Shown: positions 1-8,769, counted from the first letter of the stretch. The stretch: DNA of 64,000 bases from Methylobacterium sp. J-076 (GCF_022829405.1 NZ_JAKSXW010000074.1:1-64000), one strand, 5' to 3'. Notes: generated by a model from the sequence alone, not told the origin. Made by a program: numbers and translations.

Positions 1-210
1 GATGGCACCAAATACCGTGCCGAGATTGATTGCCGGCCAATACATGCTGCTGATGGGCGCATAGAGAACTTCGTGTCATTCGGGCGCGAGGTGTCTCGAC
101 GTATCGGTCGCCCTGCGACCAACGCAACCGGTCGATACGAACCAGCCAGCGTAAGTAACGACTTATTAACAGAACCCTTGCGGGCGCTTGCGGTCTTCGA
201 GCCCGCCTAA
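1..210 (+). CDS. C-terminal fragment of a PAS/PAC-domain protein (partial)
   Basis: An open frame runs from the first base of the window to a TAA at 208-210, giving 69 residues with no start inside the window. The beginning (DGTKYRAEIDCRPIHAADG, then NFVSFGREVSRR) has the pattern of the last strands of a PAS/PAC sensor domain, where the usual form is d-G-t-y-x-ve-x-pi-x-d-x-x-G-x-i-x-x-fv-x-i-x-r-Dit. The roughly 30 residues after it look unstructured. The sequence does not show whether this is the end of an intact sensory gene starting outside the window or a remnant. It sits directly upstream of two further PAS-containing signalling genes on the same strand, so a sensory cluster is plausible. 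The PAS assignment rests on pattern only. Confidence 0.55.
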   Translation, partial: DGTKYRAEIDCRPIHAADGRIENFVSFGREVSRRIGRPATNATGRYEPASVSNDLLTEPLRALAVFEPA

Positions 211-437
211 GTACCCTTCTTGTGAGGGGGGCGCATGAATATTTGAGGTTCGAAGGTATCATATGACGTATAGTTAGAATCCTATCGGATAAATTTGCAT
301 CGGTAACTGTTAAGTAACGTATATTCCTCAGTATTGCGGCAACAATCGATCAAGCAAGAAAATTCACCGGATAGATGCCGGGATCTTTCGATGATCTGAT
401 GTGATTTAGGTCGTCATTCAAATAACTCTGGGAGTCG
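211..437. other. AT-rich intergenic region upstream of the chemoreceptor gene
   Basis: The 227 bp between the PAS fragment and the chemoreceptor are clearly richer in A and T than the downstream chromosome and hold no open frame with a ribosome binding site on the + strand. The region probably carries the promoter of the gene at 438. I see no strong inverted repeat. Confidence 0.4.
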
Positions 438-1928
438 ATGTCGATGTTCGTCGGGTCGCGGACGCACACTGATCTTGTCAAAAAATTTGATGCTCTAAGC
501 CGATCGCAAGCAATCGTTGAATTTTTGCCTGACAGCACCGTAATAACTGCAAATACCCTCTTTCTTAAGACGATGGGCTATACGCTGCTTGAAGTGCAGG
601 GAAAGCGGCACGCGTTGTTCGTCGAGGTAGCTCATCGCGACAGTACCGCGTATCGCAACTTTTGGGATGATCTGCGCAGGGGAAGCTCAAAGACCGCCGA
701 GTTTAAACGCGTGGCCAAAGGAGGGCGTGCCGTGTGGATCCAGGCAAGCTACATCCCGGTGTTTGACCGCACTGGCCGTGTCGTAAAGGTTGTGAAGTTC
801 GCAACTGACATCAGCGCTTTGAAGCTTCATGCTCTTGATCTCAATGGACAAATCGCGGCGCTGCACCGATCTCAGGCGGTGATTGCCTTCGATAAAACCG
901 GGATGATCCTCGACGCTAACAGCAATTTCCTCGACACGGTGGGATACGGTCTCAACGAAATCCGGGGCCAGCATCACAGCATGTTCGTGGATGCCCCCGA
1001 GCGGGCAGGCGCGGCCTATCGCAATTTCTGGGACCAGCTTGGCCAAGGTGAGTTTGCGGCAGGCGAGTTCAGACGCATCGCAAAGGGCGGTCGTGAGGTT
1101 TGGGTCCAGGCTACATACAATCCGATCACTGAGATGGATGGCACAGTCCTTAAGGTAGTAAAATTCGCCACCGACATTACCGCTCAAGTACGCGAGCGCC
1201 AGCGCCGTGTTGAGGCGCAGCAGGCGATCGGTATCGATCTCGACGCTATTGGCGTCGCTGTCGAACAAGTGACGCGACAAACTATGGATGCGGCTAGCAC
1301 GGTGGACCAGGTCTCGAATGACATCCAGTGTGTCGCCTCGGGAGCGGAGGAACTGTCAGCCTCGGTTGCTGAAATAAGCCAGCAGGTGAGCCATGCTGCA
1401 CGCATGGCTGGGGAGGCGGTTGAGCAAGCTCGACATACCGGTGGCATCGTCGAAGGTCTGAGTGGCCAGGCGGCACAGATCGGTGACGTTGTCGCTCTGA
1501 TCCAGGGTATCGCCGCGCAGACCAACCTGCTGGCGCTAAATGCGACCATCGAGGCGGCGCGAGCCGGTGTGGCTGGCAAGGGCTTCGCCGTTGTGGCGTC
1601 CGAAGTGAAGGCGCTGGCAGAACAGACCGCGAGGGCAACGGATCAGATCCGTGGACAGATCGCAGCGACGCAGGCTGCGACGGGCGAGGCAGTGGTTGCG
1701 ATCAGTTCGATCCGCGGGACGATCCAGGCCCTGGATCAGGTTTCTGCGGCGATCGCGGCGGCGGTAGAGGAGCAATCGGCTGTCACCCGCGAGATGTCGG
1801 GGAGCATGCACACGGCCGCTTACGGAGTTGCGACGATCGCTGGGGCCATGAAGGCAATCTCCCATGCCAGCGAGCAGGTCGATACGGCCACGCGCCAAGT
1901 CCGTGAAGCGGCACATGCGGTTGCATGA
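438..1928 (+). CDS. Soluble methyl-accepting chemotaxis protein with two PAS domains
   Basis: This 496-residue receptor lacks any hydrophobic segment, so it should act in the cytoplasm. Residues about 15-128 and 137-250 are two PAS/PAC domains that closely resemble each other: both contain AYRNFWD, an AKGGR-x-VW-x-QA block and KVVKFATDI. From about 285 onward it is the helical MCP signalling domain. The highly conserved hairpin tip [19 protein letters not shown] lies at about 359-377, followed by [18 protein letters not shown]. In this family the tip contacts CheA and CheW to control flagellar rotation. The PAS pair probably binds a small ligand or a redox cofactor; which one cannot be read from sequence. 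The ATG at 438 follows GGGAG by 4 nt, and a second ATG at 444 is slightly better spaced. No che genes are nearby, so the receptor is an orphan here. Confidence 0.9.
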   Translation: MSMFVGSRTHTDLVKKFDALSRSQAIVEFLPDSTVITANTLFLKTMGYTLLEVQGKRHALFVEVAHRDSTAYRNFWDDLRRGSSKTAEFKRVAKGGRAVWIQASYIPVFDRTGRVVKVVKFATDISALKLHALDLNGQIAALHRSQAVIAFDKTGMILDANSNFLDTVGYGLNEIRGQHHSMFVDAPERAGAAYRNFWDQLGQGEFAAGEFRRIAKGGREVWVQATYNPITEMDGTVLKVVKFATDITAQVRERQRRVEAQQAIGIDLDAIGVAVEQVTRQTMDAASTVDQVSNDIQCVASGAEELSASVAEISQQVSHAARMAGEAVEQARHTGGIVEGLSGQAAQIGDVVALIQGIAAQTNLLALNATIEAARAGVAGKGFAVVASEVKALAEQTARATDQIRGQIAATQAATGEAVVAISSIRGTIQALDQVSAAIAAAVEEQSAVTREMSGSMHTAAYGVATIAGAMKAISHASEQVDTATRQVREAAHAVA

Positions 1929-2087
1929 TCTAATCGATTTTGCTGGCAGGTGCACGTGTTCCGGCGTGAGCAGCGCGCTGTTCTCGCCCACGCGCACTCT
2001 CAATCTAGATACTTGAAACGTGCCAGTTAGAAAGCCATTCAACTCATAGGTCAAATCGTATTCACCTGTTCGATCTGGAGCTTTCTT

Positions 2088-4286
2088 TTGTCCTCTCTAG
2101 CCGTGCAGTCTGACGAGGAAGCTCGACTACAGGCGTTGGTCGAGCATGACATCCTCGATGCCGAGTCAGATCCTTCAATTGCTCATATCGTTGAACTTGC
2201 TACCCGCCTTCTGGGTGCGCCAGCGGCCTTTGTTTCCTTCGTCGGTCGAAATCGACAAGTGTTACATGCTAAAATTGGTATAGACCTATGTGGAACTGAT
2301 CGAGAAATCTCCTTCTGCGCAAGGACTATCGAGCAAAATGATATTCTCGTTGTGCTCGATGCCTCCCGGGATCTGAGATTTCACGATAACCCATTGGTCA
2401 CTGGCCCTCCATTCATTCGTTTCTACGCAGGTTCACCGTTACGGACCAGAGATGGCCATGCTATTGGTACGCTCTGCCTCGCCGGGTCCAAGCCACGACG
2501 CGCCTTCACAAGCCAACACAGGCGCATCTTCGCTGACCTTGCCCGCCTCGTGCTCGACCGACTTGAGTTGCGCCGTATCGAAGCGGCACGCCGGGCAACT
2601 CAGTCGCGCTTTGAGCACATCGCTGAGACCTCGTCCGACGCCATCGTCTGCGCGGACGAGCTTGGGCGGGTAACATTCTGGAGCGTAGCTGCTGAACGCC
2701 TGTTCGGGCGCACAGTCGCCGAGGCTCTAGGTCAGCCCCTCGCCATCTTGATGCCCGATCGAATGCGTGGAGGTCACGAAGGTGACTTGCGCCGTATAGC
2801 AACGGGTGCGGCGGCTGGTCTGATCGGTCGTACAGTTGAACTCATCGGCCGGCAAAAGGACGGCAGCGAATTCCCGATTGAGCTGTCATTATCTACCTGG
2901 ACAGAGAATGGCCGCGCTGCCTTCGGCGCGATCGTTCGCGATGTTACCCAACGGAACATGGTCGAGGAGCGCCTGTTCTCTCTCGTCCACCTCGATACCC
3001 TGACTGAGCTACCTAACCGGGCAGTACTGCGCGGCCGGATCGAGGCTGCAATTTTGGACGACCGTCCGGCGGCGGTGCTGATGCTTGATCTCGACGGCTT
3101 CAAAGAGGTCAACGACGCGCATGGACATGCGGTGGGCGATGCCGTGTTGCGAATGGCGGCAAATCGACTTCACTCCTACCTTGGCACCTTAGGTGTCGTG
3201 GCGCGGTTTGGTGGTGATGAGTTCGCAGCCGTACTGCCGGACATCGGTGATCCTTTGGTGGCAATCACCCACGGGCAAGCGGTGATTGACGTCCTTTCCG
3301 AGCCGTACACCGTCGAGGGGCTTGTCATGCGTCTCGGCGTTAGCATCGGTATCGCCCTGAGTCCGGCTCACGGTATATCCGAGGACGAGCTGCTAGCCTG
3401 CGCCGATGCTGCCCTCTACCGTGCGAAGATGGATGGACGCGGGCGCGCCTGCCTGTTCACGCCGGTCTTGCGCGAGGTCGCGCAGCGGGAGCGGGCCTGC
3501 CGTGACGGACTACGCAACGCCATCGAGCGCGGTGAGTTCGTGCTGCACTACCAACCCCAAGTCGATTTACATGACGGTACACTCGTTGGCGCCGAAGCTC
3601 TGATCCGGTGGCAGCATCCTGAACTCGGTCTGCTTTCGCCAGACGCGTTTTTGGAGGTGCTGGACAATGGTCCGAATGCAGCTCAGGTCGGCGACTGGGT
3701 GCTGCGTACTGCCTGTGCTCAAGCCCAGGCTTGGCGGGACGCCGGCCTGCAACCGTTCCGAATTGGGGTGAATCTCTGCGCGGCCCAGTTCCATGATGGC
3801 AATCTGGTTGAGAGGGTCGCTGCCGCCCTCGCTGCAACCGGATTGCCAGCCCACACGCTGGAGCTGGAGATTACCGAAACGATCATCGTACGTCACGACC
3901 CCGGGGTGGTCGCCACCCTGCAAGCTCTACGCACCATGGGTGTAGGCATCGCGTTCGATGATTATGGCACAGGGTACGCCTCGCTCAGTTTACTCAAGCG
4001 CTTCCCGCTGACGCGTCTCAAGATCGACCGCGGCTTCGTGAACGGCCTTTGCAGCGACCGGCGAGATGCAGCAATTGTGAGGGCGGTGATCGACCTCAGC
4101 CGAAGTTTCGGTCTGCAGGTAATTGCTGAGGGCGTCGAGACTCATGAGCAGCGTCAGCGTTTGATCGCGAAGGGATGCCATGAGGCGCAAGGCTATCTGT
4201 TTGGTCGGCCAATGCCTGCAGCGGAGTTCATCACGCGCTTTATAGGCGCGCCATCAGTCTCACGTTTGCCGTCGAGCGCGGCATAG
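2088..4286 (+). CDS. GAF-PAS-GGDEF-EAL cyclic di-GMP signalling protein
   Basis: This 732-residue protein has four domains in order: GAF (about 20-165), PAS (about 170-290), GGDEF (about 300-455) and EAL (about 470-720). The GGDEF signature is intact (RFGGDEF, residues about 373-379), as is the EAL signature (GAEALIRW, near 503). The downstream phosphodiesterase residues are also present: LELEITE, DDYGTGYASL, KIDRGFV and EGVET. By family knowledge it could both make and degrade cyclic di-GMP, with the sensory GAF and PAS domains choosing the direction; which activity dominates is unknown. It starts with TTG, with GGAG 7 nt upstream. It follows the chemoreceptor on the same strand after 159 bp, so both may belong to one motility or attachment cluster. 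The codon usage is less GC-biased than in the core genes to the right. Confidence 0.92.
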   Translation: MSSLAVQSDEEARLQALVEHDILDAESDPSIAHIVELATRLLGAPAAFVSFVGRNRQVLHAKIGIDLCGTDREISFCARTIEQNDILVVLDASRDLRFHDNPLVTGPPFIRFYAGSPLRTRDGHAIGTLCLAGSKPRRAFTSQHRRIFADLARLVLDRLELRRIEAARRATQSRFEHIAETSSDAIVCADELGRVTFWSVAAERLFGRTVAEALGQPLAILMPDRMRGGHEGDLRRIATGAAAGLIGRTVELIGRQKDGSEFPIELSLSTWTENGRAAFGAIVRDVTQRNMVEERLFSLVHLDTLTELPNRAVLRGRIEAAILDDRPAAVLMLDLDGFKEVNDAHGHAVGDAVLRMAANRLHSYLGTLGVVARFGGDEFAAVLPDIGDPLVAITHGQAVIDVLSEPYTVEGLVMRLGVSIGIALSPAHGISEDELLACADAALYRAKMDGRGRACLFTPVLREVAQRERACRDGLRNAIERGEFVLHYQPQVDLHDGTLVGAEALIRWQHPELGLLSPDAFLEVLDNGPNAAQVGDWVLRTACAQAQAWRDAGLQPFRIGVNLCAAQFHDGNLVERVAAALAATGLPAHTLELEITETIIVRHDPGVVATLQALRTMGVGIAFDDYGTGYASLSLLKRFPLTRLKIDRGFVNGLCSDRRDAAIVRAVIDLSRSFGLQVIAEGVETHEQRQRLIAKGCHEAQGYLFGRPMPAAEFITRFIGAPSVSRLPSSAA

Positions 4287-4555
4287 CTAAGCATTCTGAA
4301 GCTAGCGGTAAGCTTCAGACTAGAACGTGATACATACGGACCGCATCAATTAATACTTTCCACTGGACACTATTTGGATCGTCTTCCGGTAGATCGCCCG
4401 TAATGCCTTGGTCGGGCAGTCGCGTGGGGGTCGGCGTGGCGGGGGATCTGGATACCGCAAGCGCCAGTTCACGGCCTTGGATTTTTAAAGGCACACGATG
4501 GCTGAACGTGGTCTGCGCGTTTTACGACATGTCTGCGCTCGCCTACTCTCAGACT

Positions 4556-4840
4556 ATGGCCGAGCAGTTCAGCACCCACCTCCGTGCGGCACCAGATCGC
4601 CGCACGCTTCGAGCGGATCGCATACGTCCGAAGTTCGACGACCTTGATCAGGTCCGCGTCTTGGCCGCTGTCGAGGCGGACGGCGGGGTGGTGTTGCCGG
4701 TGGGTTCGATTGGCACCGTCGTCGCGCGGTGGGCTCACGGGGTAGCCTTCGAGATCGAGTTCACCGCGCCGATCAAAGCGCTCGCTACGGTTGAGGCTCG
4801 GTTGCTCAAGTTGGTTGAGCGCGGGTCCCCTCATCCATAG
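4556..4840 (+). CDS. DUF4926-like small protein
   Basis: The C-terminal 60 residues (FDDLDQVRVLAAVEADGG, then VGSIGTVVARW and FEIEF) match the small beta-barrel pattern of DUF4926, in which a variable N-terminus is followed by G-x-x-G-TVV and an E-V-E-F strand. Its role is not known. The frame is open from 4403, but the upstream part has low-complexity composition, so I chose the ATG at 4556 (94 residues); an ATG at 4529 is the alternative. Neither has a convincing ribosome binding site. Its last 10 bp overlap the convergent HNH gene. I am fairly sure the frame is coding and less sure of the family name. Confidence 0.5.
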   Translation: MAEQFSTHLRAAPDRRTLRADRIRPKFDDLDQVRVLAAVEADGGVVLPVGSIGTVVARWAHGVAFEIEFTAPIKALATVEARLLKLVERGSPHP

Positions 4841-5259
4841 GGCCCGCTGAACAAATCACCTGACGCCTTCCGCCGAAACAGCGTCCGCCAGCGGCGCCTT
4901 TGATGCTCCGGCCGGTCGTGGTTCATGTGGCAGCGCTGGCAGAAAGCCGCGAGGTTACCGTTCGCGTTGTCCGCCGTGTCGTGGTTGCGGTGGGCGGCGG
5001 CCAGGACTGCCCGCGTCGTCCGCACGGATCGCAGCACGTCGTCCGCCCCGACTGCCAGGCAGATGACTTGGCCCGCTCCATCGCGCCAGGAACCGGCCTG
5101 CGCGTCCCACCAGCGGCCGTCCCCGAGATGCCAGACGGTTTCCCCGTGCGGGCGCCCGCAGACCTCACAGCGGCCTTTGGCGCGCCGGAAACGGATCACC
5201 GCCGAAAGCTGCGGCCAGTCGATGGGGTAGAAGTAGCGGTGCTCGCGCCGGATCGGCAT
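4831..5259 (-). CDS. HNH endonuclease-type zinc protein
   Basis: This 142-residue basic protein has two CxxC zinc ligands (CEVCGRPHG near residue 31 and FCQRCH near 107). They bracket an HNH-like core, HRNHDTADNANGNLAAFCQRCHMNHD, quoted here in two parts as HRNHD and CQRCHMNHD. The arrangement is that of small HNH nucleases carried by phages and mobile elements, where the His-Asn-His metal site cuts DNA. The N-terminus contains YFYPIDWPQLS, a start seen in phage homing-type HNH proteins. The ATG at 5259 has no clear ribosome binding site. It converges on the DUF4926-like gene with a 10-bp overlap. Nothing near it identifies a target. Confidence 0.7.
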   Translation of the reverse strand: MPIRREHRYFYPIDWPQLSAVIRFRRAKGRCEVCGRPHGETVWHLGDGRWWDAQAGSWRDGAGQVICLAVGADDVLRSVRTTRAVLAAAHRNHDTADNANGNLAAFCQRCHMNHDRPEHQRRRWRTLFRRKASGDLFSGPYG

Positions 5260-5575
5260 GGCAGATGGGGTCGTGGCCTACATGAAGCGTAGCAGTAGTG
5301 CATAAGCATCGATTGCGCACGTCAGCGGACCTGCGACCGGGAAGCTCATCCAAAAAGCTTCCAGCCGTACGCAGTCTCACACTCGCTCACGTCAGCTACT
5401 TAAGTATAAATGCTGTGACCCAATAGAATTAAGCAAGCCAGAAAATTTGAGAATGTAGCCCTGAAAACCGATTGTCCGGCTTTCAATATTTCGATAAAAA
5501 ACAATCATCAACTAATTATTAACCAACTAGAAGCTCATAAGCTGTCGCTGGCCTCACCCAGGAGCCGAGACCAAG
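5260..5575. promoter_or_regulatory. AT-rich upstream region of the sugar transferase gene
   Basis: This 316-bp gap has no gene. Its last 180 bp are very AT-rich (for example the runs around 5440-5530), in contrast to the 70% GC gene that follows. That suits a promoter region of a horizontally variable or MucR/H-NS-like regulated exopolysaccharide gene. A mucR homologue lies at 17731-18162, but a link is inference only. Confidence 0.35.
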
Positions 5576-6274
5576 ATGCGCGCTGCCCTAAGATCGATAG
5601 ACCCCGTTATCGTAGGCAGCAGGCAGGCGAATGTCGTCCTGTTGTCGATCCGGCACCAACGCCTCGGCTGGGTGGCCAAGCGCGGGATCGACGTCACGGT
5701 GGCGGGGGCTGCCTTGGTGCTGCTTCTGCCGTTGCTGCTGCTCGTCGGCACGGCGGTGTGGATGGGGGACCGCAAGTCGCCGATCTTCCGCCACAACCGC
5801 CTCGGCCGGGGCGGGACGCCGTTCGGCTGCCTGAAGTTCCGTACGATGGTGGTGGATGCCGAGGGCGCCCTGGCGGCGCACCTGGCCGCGAGCGCCGCGG
5901 CGCGGGCCGAGTGGGCCGCCACGCACAAGCTCACCGACGACCCGCGGGTGACCGCCCTCGGCCGGGTGCTGCGCAAGACCTCCCTCGATGAGCTGCCCCA
6001 GCTGGTCAACGTCCTGCGGGGCGAGATGAGCCTCGTCGGGCCCCGGCCCATCGTGCAGGCCGAGGTCGCCCGCTACGGGGCGGCCTTCTCCACCTGCTTC
6101 GCGGTGCCGCCCGGCGTCACCGGGCTGTGGCAGGTCTCCGGCCGGTCCGAGACGACCTACGAGGAGCGGGTCGCCCTCGATCTCGACTACGCCGCGGGCT
6201 GGAGCCTGAAGCGCGACCTCGTGATCCTGGCGCGCACCGTGCCGGCCGTCTTCGCGCAGCGCGGCAGCTGCTGA
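5576..6274 (+). CDS. Exopolysaccharide-type sugar transferase (undecaprenyl-phosphate hexose-1-phosphate transferase)
   Basis: This 232-residue protein fits the short form of the bacterial sugar transferase family (WcaJ/ExoY C-terminal domain). The N-terminal KRGIDV motif leads into one membrane segment (about 42-62). Then come the substrate loop FRHNRLGRGG, CLKFRTM, the core LDELPQLVNVLRGEMSLVGP, RPI, and the closing GLWQVSGR block. Members load the first sugar phosphate onto undecaprenyl phosphate at the inner membrane to start exopolysaccharide or O-unit synthesis. It lacks the long N-terminal membrane region of WcaJ and is closer to ExoY in length. The ATG at 5576 directly follows GAGACCAAG. 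No other polysaccharide genes are adjacent, so its product is unknown; a flippase-like gene lies far away at 62306. Confidence 0.9.
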   Translation: MRAALRSIDPVIVGSRQANVVLLSIRHQRLGWVAKRGIDVTVAGAALVLLLPLLLLVGTAVWMGDRKSPIFRHNRLGRGGTPFGCLKFRTMVVDAEGALAAHLAASAAARAEWAATHKLTDDPRVTALGRVLRKTSLDELPQLVNVLRGEMSLVGPRPIVQAEVARYGAAFSTCFAVPPGVTGLWQVSGRSETTYEERVALDLDYAAGWSLKRDLVILARTVPAVFAQRGSC

Positions 6275-6302
6275 ACCCGCATCGTCACCGAAGGGGCGCG
6301 CC

Positions 6303-6512
6303 GTGACCGAGGACAACCCGCTCTGGTACGACTACGTGGAGGCCGACGAGGGGCCCGGCGCCGTGCTGGTCGCCCTGGCGGCGGGCTTCGCGGCCCTGGC
6401 CGGGGCGGCGGCCCTGGCGTGGCGGGCCCTGTGGCTGCCGGACCGCCTGTGGCGGGCGGCCTCGGCCGCGCTCGGCCGGCGCGCACCCGAGGTGCGTCCG
6501 GCCCGGCGCTGA
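6303..6512 (+). CDS. Small single-pass membrane protein
   Basis: This 69-residue frame starts with GTG at 6303, with AAGGGG 7 nt upstream. It has an acidic N-terminus (MTEDNPLWYDYVEADEGPG), one alanine-rich hydrophobic segment (about 20-42) and a basic, arginine-rich tail. The charge distribution suggests the tail stays in the cytoplasm. It follows the sugar transferase by 28 bp on the same strand and may be co-transcribed. I do not recognise a family. Confidence 0.5.
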   Translation: MTEDNPLWYDYVEADEGPGAVLVALAAGFAALAGAAALAWRALWLPDRLWRAASAALGRRAPEVRPARR

Positions 6513-6537
6513 GGGCCGCGCCCCTGCCGGGGGCGCC

Positions 6538-6633
6538 CTACGCCTCCGGCGCGGTGGGGGCATCCTCGCACAGGCGCCAGAATTCCAGAATGCCGGCCGC
6601 GTAGGCCGCGAGCAGAACGGCAGTCCAGTGCAT
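6538..6633 (-). CDS. 31-residue hydrophobic small protein
   Basis: A short frame on the - strand runs ATG (6631-6633) to TAG (6538-6540) and encodes MHWTAVLLAAYAAGILEFW followed by a short acidic tail. A perfect GGGAGG lies 7 nt upstream of the ATG, which is much better than chance for such a short frame. It looks like a single-span membrane peptide. Its function is unknown, and it converges with the gene at 6303. Confidence 0.5.
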   Translation of the reverse strand: MHWTAVLLAAYAAGILEFWRLCEDAPTAPEA

Positions 6634-7255
6634 CGTCGAACCTCCCAGGGGTTCAGGGCTGTGGCAGCCGCGGAAACTGGCCATTCTTCCCGGAGCCATC
6701 AGAGACCCCGTTGCACCCGTGATATTCTGACTACGTAGATACTGCTCCAGGCTTCAGCAACCGCCACTGAGGGTGAGGAGCTTCGAAGGCTGAGGACAGA
6801 TCGCTTCCCAATTGCTAACCACCCAGATGCATCTGGGCATCGAGCCGCGTTGAGTATCGATCCAGCTGCATGGACAATGGCAACCCCGTCGCCCGGTCTA
6901 AGATCGAAGCAGGCGGCCGGGCAAAGTCGGCCGTCTCGGCACAGGAGTAGCTGGTGCAGCGTAGATCTGAGCCACAGATAACAGAAGAAGATCTAGAGCG
7001 CCTCGCTCGCTCTTTGTTCGCCACCGGTTGGACGGGGTTTCGTTCAGCAGATGCAGAGACTGCGCGAACTTCCGCAAATGAGGCAGCAAGGAAATTCGTC
7101 CCCCAGTCTACTCCCTATTCGGGAAATATCCGTGACAAGTATACTCACGGGGATGACAGCTCCTGAGCAATGCAAGGCGGATTAGGCGGCCCTATTGCGA
7201 CCCTTCGGGGCAGCCGTCACGTCCTTGACCTGTGCCTTGTGGCTTCCAGGCTGAC
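6634..7255. other. Intergenic region left of the phage-derived element
   Basis: These 622 bp hold only one weak candidate gene (6954-7166). The rest has mixed composition and I see no RNA gene, no attachment-site duplication and no clear terminator. It separates core-like small genes from the element's virion-like gene, so a decayed element boundary could lie here. Confidence 0.3.
6954..7166 (+). CDS. Hypothetical 70-residue protein
   Basis: GTG at 6954 is preceded by AGGAG with 6 nt spacing, and the frame stays open for 70 codons. The N-terminal half (ITEEDLERLARSLFATGWTG) could form a helix; the C-terminal half is polar and probably disordered. I recognise no family. Its position next to the phage-like genes would allow it to be part of that element. 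Chance is not excluded. Confidence 0.3.
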   Translation: MQRRSEPQITEEDLERLARSLFATGWTGFRSADAETARTSANEAARKFVPQSTPYSGNIRDKYTHGDDSS

Positions 7256-8140
7256 CTATGCAAACAGCGATCCGAGTTTCGCCAGACCGCCAGCTCGTCC
7301 CAGAGCACCGCCTATGAGGTTTGCCCCGCCGAGGATGGCGCCGAGTGCGTTCTCACTGGCTTGCGACTGAGCCTGGGCATTCGTGTTGTTCGCGCTGGTG
7401 ATCGCGTTGGTGGCGTTGTTGGTGAGGTTCACGAAGCCCTGACCCAGCCCTGTCTGAACGTTGGCGCCCTGCCCGAGGATAGAGGCCCGCGCGTTGCCCT
7501 CACCGGTGTCGAGGCCGGAGAGCGCACTGCCGTAGCCTTGGCTGGCATTGGCCTGAAGCCCGAGCCCCTGAGCCTGCCCGGCAAGCCCCTGCTGGTAGCT
7601 CTGCGCGGCGTTGCCGAGGTTCGAGACGTACTGCTGATAGCCCTGATCCGCGAGGCCGGTCGCCGTCTTCAGGATGTCGGATGTCGCGTTGCCGCCGGCC
7701 AGTCCGCCGCGGGCTGCAGCCGACCGCTGTACGGCTCCGAGCGCCTGATCCATGCTGTACTGATAGCCCGGCGAAGCCTGGAAGGCCGAGGTCGCTGCTT
7801 GCGAGCCAGCAGCCCCGTTCGCTCCCGTCGCGTTCAGGTAGGCCTGATAGGCGTTCGAGCCGCCCTGCGTCAGTGGCTGATACAGGCTGCCGAGCTGGCC
7901 GAGATAGTTCTGCGTCTGGCCGTACTGATTGGCGACGTCGCCCTTGGCCGTATCGTAGCCCGCGCTGGAGTAGCCGAACGCGCCGGGGCTGGTGCCGTCT
8001 CCCAAGAGATAGTTGATCGCCTGCCCGCCCGACGTGAGCAGCGCGTTCCCGCCCTGCTGCAAGCCGGTGTTGATGGCAGAGAGGTTCTGCTTTCGCGCAG
8101 TAGAGTAGGCGCTGCCATCGAGCGCGTCGAAGATGCCCAT
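7256..8140 (-). CDS. Phage virion/DNA-ejection-like protein
   Basis: This 294-residue protein is rich in Gly, Ala, Gln, Ser and Asn, with almost no charged residues in its central part and many tyrosines. It has repeated helical heptads such as QQYVSNLGNAAQSYQQGLAG and ANLIGGALGRAGGLAKLG. This composition is characteristic of ejection or internal virion proteins of short-tailed phages, which pass through the tail into the host envelope. The start MGIFDALDGSAYSTARKQN is also typical of such proteins. It is the last gene of a - strand run behind the GNAT-like gene, 2 bp downstream of its stop. The assignment rests on composition and context; no catalytic motif is present. Confidence 0.55.
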   Translation of the reverse strand: MGIFDALDGSAYSTARKQNLSAINTGLQQGGNALLTSGGQAINYLLGDGTSPGAFGYSSAGYDTAKGDVANQYGQTQNYLGQLGSLYQPLTQGGSNAYQAYLNATGANGAAGSQAATSAFQASPGYQYSMDQALGAVQRSAAARGGLAGGNATSDILKTATGLADQGYQQYVSNLGNAAQSYQQGLAGQAQGLGLQANASQGYGSALSGLDTGEGNARASILGQGANVQTGLGQGFVNLTNNATNAITSANNTNAQAQSQASENALGAILGGANLIGGALGRAGGLAKLGSLFA

Positions 8141-8142
8141 GG

Positions 8143-8769
8143 TCAGTGAACCCTATGAGATGGGGAAGGACTGGTGTGGTCCTGAGGATGGGGTGAGGTG
8201 AAGCGAGGCAGCCACCGACAGGACCGCGCGGTCATTGCCAGCATCACGGCGTCCTGACCGTCGCCGAAAGCGTCGCGAGCGACGCCCTCTCGAAGGAAGC
8301 CGGCCCGTTCGGCGTAGGCCAGGAGATTGGTCTGCTCGACGGGAATCTTGATGACCGACCGCCGCAATCCGACAATGATGAATGCCCAATGCGCGGCTGC
8401 CCGCAGCACCGGGCGGGACAGTGCGCCGGCGTTGCCAACTACGAGCAGTTCTGCCTCGTCAGGCGGTCGTGGCGCGCTCAGCACGAACAGGACACCGCGT
8501 CCTGTGTCGGCATCCCAGATCCGGAGCCACAACGGCATCGTGCCAAGCGCCCGACCGGTACCCTCTCGAATCCAGGCAACAACCTGTTCGATGGGATCGG
8601 CGATGCTGTAGCGAGACCGGCTCGGGGCGTCGCTACCAGGCGCCTGTCCGAGCCGCCGAACGATGTCCTCCTGCGCAACCAGAAGAGCTTGCAGGCAAGG
8701 GTCGGAGTGGTCGAACCGCTCCGCCTTAAGCATAGGCTGGCCGAGGGTCAGATCATCGCCCGCCATCAC
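8143..8769 (-). CDS. GNAT-fold acetyltransferase-like protein (phage type)
   Basis: This 208-residue protein has a C-terminal half that follows the GNAT pattern. It runs from a beta strand (ELLVVGNAGAL) through a helix and IKIPVEQTNLLAYAERAGF to a final LREG-x-x-RDAFGDGQDAVML. The N-x-x-A-x-x-x-x-x-x-GF signature seen in GNAT enzymes is present. The usual acetyl-CoA pyrophosphate loop (R/Q-x-x-G-x-G/A) is not obvious, so activity is uncertain. The start overlaps the stop of the upstream RHH gene by 4 bp, which implies translational coupling. Such proteins occur in short-tailed phage gene sets, and RHH-GNAT pairs are also a known toxin-antitoxin layout; both readings are open. Confidence 0.6.
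   Translation of the reverse strand: MMAGDDLTLGQPMLKAERFDHSDPCLQALLVAQEDIVRRLGQAPGSDAPSRSRYSIADPIEQVVAWIREGTGRALGTMPLWLRIWDADTGRGVLFVLSAPRPPDEAELLVVGNAGALSRPVLRAAAHWAFIIVGLRRSVIKIPVEQTNLLAYAERAGFLREGVARDAFGDGQDAVMLAMTARSCRWLPRFTSPHPQDHTSPSPSHRVH

Noticed and set aside
7232..8149. + strand frame opposite the virion-like gene
   Set aside because: The - strand product has coherent phage-protein composition and sits in a run of - strand genes; the + frame lacks a ribosome binding site and domains.
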